Source of the DNA: Siderastrea radians
Taxonomy: Eukaryota > Cnidaria > Anthozoa > Scleractinia > Rhizangiidae
DNA length: 64,000 nt
Reading direction: 5' to 3'
Assembly (NCBI GenBank): GCA_964017195.1
Contig: CAXHKT010000183.1
Coordinates: forward strand, 248,001-312,000
Positions 38,601-47,450 of this stretch are shown piece by piece (positions within the stretch are counted from its first letter, which is position 1; each line of letters starts with the position of its first letter). The notes under the pieces were generated by a model that worked only from the letters and a program-made list of their open reading frames with translations, had not been told where the DNA came from and made no database searches. Made by a program: the position numbers and the translations under genes.

Positions 38601-41145
38601 AAAAGTGCAGCACTTTTTAGTATCGCCAAATTCGATAAAAATAGTGCCACATGGAATGTTTTTTTGGTGCCGCAACGGGATCTGGGGTGCTTTTGTGCTG
38701 GGGCCGTTGCACCAAAACCAGCACTTTTTTGAGGGACCAACCCCACCCCTCTCAAAACTGAAATTCCCACCTTATCGACAAAATCGCAGACCTTGTACAC
38801 AATAAACTTTTTTTCTGATAGCCCTGAAGGATTTGCATTATTATTAGGCCGGTGCGCATCCTTGCGCAGCCTTGCGCAGTGAACAACACCGTTTTTAGCC
38901 TCTGGCAGGGCCAAAAATGAGGTTTTTTCGCTAAGGATCGCACATATCGCGCTTTTCTACACAATAAACTTTTTTTATGATAGCACCGAGGGATTTGCGT
39001 TATTATTAGGCCAGTGCGCAGCCTTGCGCAGCCTTGCGCAGTGAACAACACCTTTGTTAGCCTCTGCGAAGATCAAAAATGGGGTTTTTTCGCTAAGGAT
39101 CGCACATATCGCGCTTTTCTACACAATAAACTTTTTTTTTCTGATAGCCCCGAGGGATTTGCGTTATTATTAGGCCAGTGCGCAGCCTTGCGCAGCCTTG
39201 CGCAGTGAACAACACCTTTTTTAGCCTCTGGGAAGGCCAAAAATGGGGTTTTTTCGCTAAGGATCGCACATATCGCGCTTTTCTACACAATAAACTTTTT
39301 TTTCTGATAGCCCCGAGGGATTTGCGTTATTATTAGGCCAGTGCGCAGCCTTGCGCAGCCTTGCGCAGTGAACAACACCTTTTTTAGCCTCTGGGAAGGC
39401 CAAAAATGGGGTTTTTCGCTAAGGATCGCACATATCGCGCTTTTCTACACAATAAACTTTTTTTTCTGATACCCCCGAGGGATTTGCGTTATTATTAGGC
39501 CAGTGCGCAGCCTTGCGCAGCCTTGCGCAGTGAACAACACCTTTTTTAGCCTCTGGGAAGGCCAAAAATGGGGTTTTTTCCCTAAGGATCGCACATATCG
39601 CACCTTCTTTGTGCTTTTGCACAAAAGGAATTTTTTTCGGATGGTCCCAGAAGGATTGAATGCATTTGGGACCTTTGTGCATGCAGCTGAGAGCGCCAAT
39701 TAGCTTTTTTCTGCTTTTTGGGGCTAATTCAAGCCCGGAAAAAGTGCAGCACTTTTTAGTATCGCCAAATTCGATAAAAATAGTGCCAAATGGAATGTTT
39801 TTTGGTGCCACAACGGGATCTGGGGTGCTTTAGTGCTGGGGCCGTTGCACCAAAACCAGCACGTTTTTGAGGGACTTACCCCACCCCTCTCAAAACTGAA
39901 ATTCCCACCTTATCGACAAAATCGCAGACTTTGTACACAATAAACTTTTTTTTGTGATAGCCCCGAGGGATTTGCGTTATTATTAGGCCAGTGCGCAGCC
40001 TTGCGCAGTGAACAACACCTTTTTTAGCCTCTGGGAAGGCCAAAAATGGGGTTTTTTCACTAAGGATCGCACATATCGCGCTTTTCCACACAATAAACTT
40101 TTTTTTCTGATAGCCCCGAGGGATTTGCGTTATGATTAGGCCAGTGCGCAGCCTTGCACAGCCTTGCGCAGTGAACAACACCTTTGTTAGCCTCTGGGAA
40201 GGCCAAAAATGGTGTTTTTTCCCTAAGGATCGCACATATCGCACCTTCTTTGTGTTTTTGCACAAAAGGAATTTTTTTTGGATGGTCCCAGAGGGATTGA
40301 ATGCATTTGGGACCTTTGTGCATGCAGCTGAGAGCGCCAATTAGCTTTTTTCTGCTTTTTGGGGCTAATTCAAGCCCTGAAAAAGTGCAGCACTTTTTAG
40401 TATCGCCAAATTCGATAAAAATAGTGCCAAATGGAATGTTTTTTGGTGCCACAACGGGATCTGGGGTGCTTTAGTGCTGGGGCCGTTGCACCAAAACCAG
40501 CACTTTTTTGAGGGACCCACCCCACCCCTCTCAAAACTGAAATTCCCACCTTATCGACAAAATGGCAGACTTTGTACACAATAAACTTTTTTTCTCATAG
40601 CCCCGAGGGATTTGCATTATTATTAGGCCAGTGCGCAGCCTTGCGCAGCCTTGCGCAGTGAACAACACCTTTTTTAGCCTCTGGGAAGGCCAAAAATGGG
40701 CTTTTTTCGCTAAGAATCGCACATATCGCGCTTTTCCACACAATAAACTTCTTTTTCTGATAGCCCCGAGGGATTTGCGTTATTATTAGGCCAGTGCACA
40801 GCCTTGCGCAGCCTTGCGCAGTGAACAACACCTTTTTTAGCCTCTGGGAAGGCCAAAAATGGGGTTTTTTCGCTAAGGATCGCACATATCGCGCTTTTCT
40901 ACACAATAAACTTCTTTTTCTGATAGCCCCGAGGGATTTGCGTTATTATTAGGCCAGTGCACAGCCTTGCGCAGCCTTGCGCAGTGAACAACACCTTTTT
41001 TAGCCTCTGGGAAGGCCAAAAATGGGGTTTTTTCGCTAAGGATCGCACATATCGCGCTTTTCTACACAATAAACATTTGTTTCTGATAGCCCCGAGGGAT
41101 TTGCGTTATTATTAGGCCAGTGCGCAGCCTTGCGCAGCCTTGCGC
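32608..41145. repeat. 8.52-kb satellite block, copy 2
   Basis: Second copy of the block at 24090-32607, differing by few substitutions and subrepeat number. Boundaries are estimated from where rare variants stop matching ('agcattgcgc' at 24082; 'accttctttagcc' at ~41156). Confidence 0.85.
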
Positions 41146-42240
41146 AGTGAACAACACCTTCTTTAGCCTCTGGGAAGGCCAAAAATGGGGTTTTTTCGCT
41201 AAGGATCGCACATATCGCGCTTTTCTACACAATAAACTTTTTTTTCTGATAGCCCCGAGGGATTTGCGTTATTATTAGGCCAGTGCGCAGCCTTGCGCAG
41301 CCTTGCGCAGTGAACAACACTTTCTTTAGCCTCTGGGAAGGCCAAAAATGGGGTTTTTTCCCTAAGGATCGCACATATCGCACCTTCTTTGTGCTTTTGC
41401 AGAAAAGGAATTTTTTTCGGATGGTCGCAGAGGGATTGAATGCATTTGGGACCTTTGTGCATGCAGCTGAGAGCGCCAATTAGCTTTTTCCTGCTTTTTG
41501 GGGCTAATTCAAGCCCTGAAAAAGTGCAGCACTTTTTTGTATCGCCAAATTCGATAAAAATAGTGCCAAATGGAATGTTTTTTGGTGCCGCAACGGGATC
41601 TGGGGTGCTTTTGTGCTGGGGCTGTTGCACCAAAACCAGCACTTTTTTGAGGGATCCACCCCACCCCTCTCAAAACTGAAATTCCCACCTTATCGACAAA
41701 ATGGCAGACTTTGTACACAATAAACTTTTTTTCTGATAGCCCCGAGGGATTTGCGTTATTATTAGGCCAGTGCGCAGCCTTGCACAGTGAACAACACCTT
41801 TTTTAGCCTCTGGGAAGGCCAAAAATGGGGTTTTTTCGCTAAGGATCGCACATATCGCGCTTTTCTACACAATAAACTTTTTTTTCTGATAGCCCCGAGG
41901 GATTTGCGTTATTATTAGGCCAGTGCGCAGCCTTGCGCAGCCTTGCGCAGTGAACAACACCTTTTTTAGCCTCTGGGAAGGCTAAAAATGGGGTTTTTTC
42001 GCTAAGGATCGCACATATCGCGCTTTTCTACACAATAAACTTTTGTTTCTGATAGCCCCGAGGGATTTGCGTTATTATTAGGCCAGTGCGCAGCCTTGCG
42101 CAGCCTTGCGCAGTGAACAACACCTTTTTTAGCCTCTGGGAAGGCCAAAAATGGGGTTTTTTCGCTAAGGATCGCACATATCGCGCTTTTCTACACAATA
42201 AACATTTGTTTCTGATAGCCCCGAGGGATTTGCGTTATTA

Positions 42241-42300
42241 TTAGGGTTAGGGTTAGGGTTAGGTTAGGGTTAGGGTTAGGGTTAGGGTTAGGGTTAGGGT
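42241..42300 (+). repeat. Interstitial telomeric repeat (TTAGGG)n
   Basis: Three TTAGGG, one TTAGG, six TTAGGG, then the T of 'taaaacc'. It replaces the satellite right after 'gcgttattattagg', where the normal unit continues 'ccagtgcg', so the unit's own TTAGG provides microhomology. The G-rich strand reads rightwards, the orientation of a chromosome's right end capping the satellite on its left. The other edge shares 'gggtaa' with the following fold-back. Confidence 0.95.
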
Positions 42301-43221
42301 AAAACCTTACTTTGGCCATTTTAGGGTGATTTTTCCTTTTTTGCAATCTTGGTTGGATAAGTTTCTTGTTTTCTATCGTACAGAAATGGGAATATGAAAG
42401 TAAAGTTGTTCTTGCTTATATTATTTAGCAGTGGGAGCTCCTGGAAACTAGCTTTAAGTGTATTCCCCTGTGTTTTGACATGTCTGCAATGTAGCACAGG
42501 GTACCACTTTAAATGTTAGGCGAACCCCTCAAAACGTTAAAAATTATTTTCAAAAATAAGTAGGGAACTCAACCAGTTAAGTAGGAAAATCAACCGAAAG
42601 ATGTAGGAAACTCAACCTAATTAGGTACATGGTTGACATTCCTACACTGAGGTTGAGTTTCCTACATCTTTCGGTTGATTTTCCTACTTAACTGGTTGAG
42701 TTCCCTACTTATTTTTGAAAATAATTTTTAATGTTTTGAGGGGTTCGCCTAACATTTAAAGTGGTACCCTGTGCTACATTGCAGACATGTCATAACACAG
42801 GGGAATACACTTAAAGCTAGTTTCCAGGAGCTCCCACTGCTAAATAATATAAGCAAGAACAACTTTACTTTCATATTCCCATTTCTGTACAATAGAAAAC
42901 AAGAAACTTACCCAACCAAGATTGCAAAAAAGGAAAAATCAATGAAAATGGCCAAAGTAAGGTCTTACCCTCAACCTAATTAGGTACATGGTTGACATTC
43001 CTACACTGAGGTTGAGGGTAAGACCTTACTTTGGCCATTTTCATTGATTTTTCCTTTTTTGCGATCTTGGTTGGATAAGTTTCTTGTTTTCTATTGTACA
43101 GAAATGGGAATATGAAAGTAAAGTTGTTCTTGCTTATATTATTTAGCAGTGGGAGCTCCTGGAAACTAGCTTTAAGTGTATTCCTCTGTGTTATGACATG
43201 TCTAACCACTTTATATGTCTC
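42297..43221. repeat. Three-arm (+,-,+) fold-back structure
   Basis: Arm 1 (42297-42618, forward) is followed by a 31-bp loop (42619-42649), arm 2 (42650-42977, reverse complement of arm 1), an identical loop (42978-43008) and arm 3 (43009 to ~43221, forward again, shorter). Both loops are bounded by CTCAACCT/AGGTTGAG. Arm 3 lacks about 17 bp around 'gcaatgtagcacagg' and then diverges. Arm 1 carries 'ttttagggtgat' where arms 2 and 3 have a 'ttttcattgat'-type sequence, adding another telomere-like hexamer. Open frames in the arms are repeat-derived. Confidence 0.9.
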
Positions 43222-43276
43222 CAAAACAAATTCTGGGCTATTTAAAATAACAAAAAAAAAACCATGCAAAACTGAC

Positions 43277-46200
43277 CAATAACAAGAAGTCTCCACTCCC
43301 TTCCTCAATTAGCTGTGGGCGAAAGTCCTTGATGTACATTAACAAAATCTTGTAGAGCTCGTGGTCGTTCTGAAAAGAAGCCAATGTAAGGACTGTGAGA
43401 GGTGAACTTTGAAAATATCCACTATTTATTTACAATTGAAATATATGACCCAGTTCACTTCCTCTTACTGAAAACTAAAATTTTCCTTTACACAATTTAA
43501 TGCAATTTGAACATGTAGCTCTACTGTTGAGACTGTAAGAGCTAGACATGAAATGAGACAATTTGAAGTATTTTCTAACCAGAAACAGGGTCTATCAATC
43601 TCACCTCCAAAGTTAGCTCATCCCGTCCAGAGAAACGCTTTGTTTTGTAATTGTGAAAATGCAGTAACACTCTGTCGTCTTTTATCACCAGAAGATTTCT
43701 GTCTTTGAATTGTCTTTGGTCCAGGCTATCAGAGTCTTTAACAATCTCAAGGGTTCTGATCTCGAGGCTGCGAGATGGTGGAATGAAAACGTACAGGCTT
43801 AAAATGACCAGGTCGCAACACTCTCTTGCTTTGGTTTTAGTTGGACCAGCTAATTCGAAACGTTCACGTTGGACACCCACAGAACGAACCACCTCCTCCC
43901 TAGGAAAAAAAAACAGGGTGTATTAATGTTACCGCCACTGTGGAGAAAATAATTTTTTATCACCACAGTCAAATCTGGTATCTTTCTTGCGAACGAGTTA
44001 TTTTCACACCTTTAGCCACCAGCAAATGAAGAAAATACAATAAGATTGCCACTCCAAAAGACATCTTGCTAACTTAAAATACAAGTATAAGGAGGAAATT
44101 AAACAGCGGAGAAATAAACGTAATATTTTTGTTCCTATTACAAGACCATTACCAAATGTAACAAAGATAGTAAGGCATTGAACTTATGCAGAGCGCTAGC
44201 CAGGAAGGTGCGAATGAAAATTAACAAGCTAATAATGACCACAAAAATTGCCACCAAAATTGTCACATCAACTCACCATGGAAGCCAGCGATTTTGCTCT
44301 TCAAAGTCCTCTTTTGTCGACGGTCTCTCAAGATCTCCTTCCTTCTGGAGAAGGGCGGCTTGTACTCTAAGCTGGCGGATTATGGGAACGTTCTTAAATT
44401 CTGGACCATCCTCTCTATGAACAAACTTGATGGGGTAGAGAAGTGAGCTGATGTGATTGGATATCGTTGCTGAGCTGCATTGGCGTTCACCCTGCAATAA
44501 AAGTTATCCCAGTGTGATGTTAACAGTGAAGTACAGAGGAATACAAAAGATGTATGGCCTTAAAAGCTGATAGCACTCTAGATACCGTACTGTCTCGATC
44601 AAATGCTGGGCCTCGAGTAAAGCTCAGGTTCAAATAAACGGCGGGTCAACACAGTCAAATTTGAAACAAACACCCCCGGCGTTTATTCGAGGTACCGGCG
44701 TTTATTTGAGTCTGGGCATTTATTTGAAACTGAACCTTTATGTAGCTGATTCTCATTGAAAGTAAGTCATAGCAATTTCAGCACAATATTGGAATTTATT
44801 TATTCCGCTTGTTCCAGCTAAAGCGAGTTTGAGAAATGTACGCTACACTCTACTTAGCAACCAATTCTCCCGCCCTGTTTTGAATTTTGTCGACAAGAGG
44901 CGAAATTGGTGCCATTTTTCTCCTTTCCTGTTTTCCTTATGTTTTTCCTATATGTTGCTGTAAATTTACTTAACTTACAGCAGTAAAAAAATGATGAAAA
45001 TACCCCTTTTTAATAAATGCCGGGTCTATGAGGTCTAGTTTCAAATAAAGCCCCTTGGCGTTCAATCGAAAGAAAGTACGGTACATGGCCATGTTGCTAG
45101 TGTTAATCAAGGGTTGAATAATAATGACACAGTATTAATATGAATTTATGAAAGTAGACAATTCAGTGTAACTCTTCATAGCTTTTGCTAGCCCTGGCTA
45201 TAAGAATCAGTAAAACATTATAATTTCCCTCGTCACATTAATACAGGAGACTCGAAAGGCTGAGTGTGCAACTGAACAGTAATAAGTTAAATGAATAAAT
45301 GAAATTCATATATTTGAACTGCGGATAATGATAGAATGATAAGTAGTCAAGGTGTTTCAATCTAAGCAGTAGAAAAGAAGAAACCTGAAAAAATTCAGGC
45401 TTGAACGGGAATCGAACCGAATTGTCCGAGAAATATCCTTTAACATCCGAGCATTATCCTTTAAGGAGATATAGGAAAACAAATTCAATGAAATGCAAAT
45501 GGCTATTGAAGTCTAATGTTTACCTTGTCTAAGAACTCGTCAAGTGAAACTGATGCGACCACCCCGAAAGCCGGCCGTCCTAACGCAGTATTTTCATTGT
45601 AGAACGACCGGTTCTGCCGGCAAACGCAGCTATTCATTAACATCCAGCGCTTTCAGCTGGTTCGAGCTTAATTGAGATCAAAGACGGTTCCCTTCTTCTT
45701 CGTGCCTCCAAATAATATGGCGGACATAGCTAAGCGCGGCTGCTAAGCACGGCTGATGTCGCTTTTCGCGCGTGCATGGCACGTGCATATCATTAAAGCG
45801 AATTCGCAGGCTTGCTTCAAGTAACGTTGTATTGTAGGAAGAAATAAAAAGAACGGACTACTTTGGAACTAAGCCATTTTACTAATTGTAAGGGTATGTT
45901 TTCAGCAGTGTCGTTGCGTCGCCTAAACGACGGAAAAAATGCCGCGATGGAGTGGAATGGCGTCTGTAATTTGTTGAATGAAGGTGCGAAAAACGAAACT
46001 TCTCACCTTAAGAAACTCCACATATCCCTCGATCAGAGAAACCCTTAGAAAGCAATCGGCTGTGAGTTGTCGGTCAGACAGCGTGCTGCGTACGTATCCT
46101 AGAAAACCTGAAGGAAAGTTAAGAAAAGTTAGTTGAGAATCGAACGCGGAAAAGGTCAGTTTGCGCCACGCGGCGACGTTGCATTCCGAAAACCCGAAAT

Positions 46201-46655
46201 GACGCCGGTGATAACTGACCAAAACGGACAAGGAAAACAAAGCCCGAACAATCTTTTACTACTGAGTACTTACAAAGCATTCGCTCTTGAGCCTTGTCGT
46301 AGGTTGAGGGTGAAAGTGGAGCCTTCTGTCTTTGCAAGTTAAATTTCTGGGTGAAATAGGTCTTGACGGAATTCAGGAAGGTACGCAGATGTGCTGGTAG
46401 CTGGCTGAGTTCTAGCGCATAGGGATTCCTCCTGTTGGTTGCGCTAGCCGGAATGGAAGGCTGTTGATGAGCGCTGTCTGACTGGTGGGCCTCTTGTCCG
46501 GGAGAGTCACGGTTTGGAGAAGAGGAAGCCCGCACGGCAGCGGAATGCTGAGTTTCAGGAGTTGGCTCTTGGTCTGACTGAAGCTCCACTGTTTCAGGCT
46601 GATCGACCTCGAGGGAGGAGTCTGAGCTGTAATGCACGAGCGGGCAGAAGGCCAT
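43277..46655 (-). CDS. Crypton-like tyrosine recombinase, N-terminal part (broken gene)
   Basis: Six exons on the minus strand: 46655-46274 (ATG), 46107-46007, 45613-45524, 44491-44277, 43899-43605 and 43369-43277. All have GT-AG sites and consistent phases, giving 392 residues. Residues 1-~110 are Ser/Gln/Pro-rich and acidic. Residues ~115-250 form a helical core-binding (SAM-like) region ending in QLRVQAALLQKEGDLERP. The catalytic domain begins at ~264. IPPSRSLEIRTLE places the first catalytic Arg at ~306, and NYKTKRF gives the Lys at ~348. Tyrosine recombinases cut and rejoin DNA through a Tyr, and need RKHRH plus Tyr. Here the reading stops at GDFLLL (residue 392) at a GTCAGT donor. The next 50 bp run into the fold-back and telomeric repeats, so HxxR and the Tyr are absent on this side. 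The matching 3' exons lie at 63494-62407. Crypton assignment is inference; the recombinase fold is well supported. Confidence 0.8.
44585..45081. mobile_element. ~497-bp MITE with TA target duplication
   Basis: Termini CCGTACT...AGTACGG are inverted and flanked by TA on both sides (44583-44584 and 45082-45083). After the first seven bases the inverted match continues imperfectly (TCTCGATCAAA versus TTTCGATTGAA). No coding. A TA duplication suggests a Tc1/mariner-type MITE. It lies in the intron between recombinase exons 3 and 4. Confidence 0.6.
45375..45480 (-). mobile_element. tRNA-derived SINE-like fragment
   Basis: On the minus strand GGTTCGATTCC (45408-45418) matches the RNA polymerase III B-box consensus GGTTCGANNCC. 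It is followed by a small hairpin CCTGAA-AAAA-TTCAGG (45384-45399). No cloverleaf or clear A box was found, so it is not a tRNA gene. It is intronic in the recombinase gene. Confidence 0.45.
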
Positions 46656-46810
46656 TTGGCTTGGGATGGCGTTAGTATTAAAACTTGAACTTTAAAACAA
46701 GAAGGGAAAGAAAGTTTGTGGCGCACGTGTGAACAAGGCGAGATCGAGGGGAAGTGAGGGACCAGGTGAGAAAAGATTGGCGCTTTTGTGTCTGAGGACA
46801 GAGGCTGCGT
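46656..46810 (-). promoter_or_regulatory. Upstream region of the recombinase start
   Basis: Immediately upstream of the ATG on the minus strand, with no clear TATA box. TACTAAC at ~40 bp upstream resembles a branch point, but the only nearby AG gives the wrong phase, so I treat the ATG at 46655 as the true start. Confidence 0.3.
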
Positions 46811-47230
46811 GGGGCTTGGGCCCCAGCTGAGGTGTGATTTTTTTCAGGGGGTTAAAACGAGGCGGGGTCAAGGGCTGAGCCGGAGTAAAACTGTGCCTTT
46901 TGTAGTCTAGATAGTAGACTGCGCGATGGGATAGGTTTCAAGTTTGTGAAAGTGGAGGTGTGTGGTGGAAAAGGGCATGAAAGTCGGTGTTGAGAGAGCC
47001 GGTTGAGGGAGAGAAGACTGGGGGCTTGGGCACTAGTTGAGCTGGTATTTTTGAGGGCTTATTGCGAGGCGGGGTTAAGGGGTGGAGGACAGAAAAACTG
47101 TGCGTAATACGGTACAGGAGGTAGTCTGCGCGTTGGGGGGTGTTTTGAGTGAAGCGGTGTGCAGAGAATGGAAGGAAAGTGGGCGTTGCATGGAGGCTTG
47201 CGTTGCGAGCTTGACCGAGCACGAGCCAGA
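46811..47230. repeat. Two diverged ~208-bp direct repeats upstream of the recombinase
   Basis: Shared landmarks in order: 'ggggcttggg' (46811, 47021), 'gcgaggcggggt'-type, 'aaaactgtg', and 'gactgcgcg'/'gtctgcgcg' (46918, 47124). Spacing is 206-210 bp. GA-rich with no coding frame common to both copies. It could be a duplicated promoter or leader segment of the recombinase. Confidence 0.6.
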
Positions 47231-47450
47231 AGTCTAGGTCGAGCAGCCCAAGATGGCTGCAGCTGAAACTGTGTTTTCTATATCGCTTTGTTGCGTGTGG
47301 TGTGTGGCAGTTTGAGATGGTTTACGAAAGCCACTAGGCATGTGCTGAAGCGAGAAAGCGATTATTTGTGTGTGTCAGCACTGGTTTGGGCTTTTTACGG
47401 AGTGCAGCTCTGAGGAACGGGTAAGGATATGAGGCAACCGTTCAATCTGC
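47231..47450. other. No feature seen
   Basis: Intergenic sequence between the upstream repeats and the inverted-repeat element. No gene or repeat was recognised. Confidence 0.3.

Larger units (their letters stand above)
19202..42240. repeat. Satellite array A, main part (23 kb)
   Basis: Tandem ~163-bp units as at 1-807, interspersed with 21 longer units. In the long units 'cgcaccttctttgtgctttt' replaces 'cgcgcttttctacac' and introduces about 360 bp of extra sequence: 'ggatggtcccagagggattg', 'gtgcagcactttttagtatc', 'gccgttgcaccaaaaccagc', 'cccaccttatcgacaaaatc'. The unit then returns to 'cacaataaac'. Long units start near 19591, 20556, 21206, 23071, 24326, 25466, 26656, 27969, 29102, 29923, 31062, 31703, 32843, 33979, 35174, 36487, 37618, 38461, 39600, 40245 and 41390. 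The GCAGCCTTGC subrepeat varies from about one to seven copies per unit. Open frames on both strands (up to ~200 codons) are by-products of low stop density and are not annotated as genes. Confidence 0.95.

Noticed and set aside
19387..41718. Open frames of 60-200 codons on both strands in satellite A
   Set aside because: Frames are open on opposite strands and in several phases at once, repeat with every unit and change with GCAGCCTTGC copy number. Repeat by-products.
42976..43308. 110-codon minus-strand frame
   Set aside because: Mostly arm 3 of the fold-back and also present in arm 2. It overlaps a real recombinase exon in another frame.
45400..45420. tRNA gene
   Set aside because: Only a B-box-like segment. 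No acceptor stem or anticodon arm can be folded. Annotated as SINE-like.
45524..45578. Shorter recombinase exon 3 starting at 'gttag|gacgg'
   Set aside because: It creates a stop or wrong phase with the preceding exon. The acceptor at 45614 gives a phase-0 30-codon exon that fits both neighbours.
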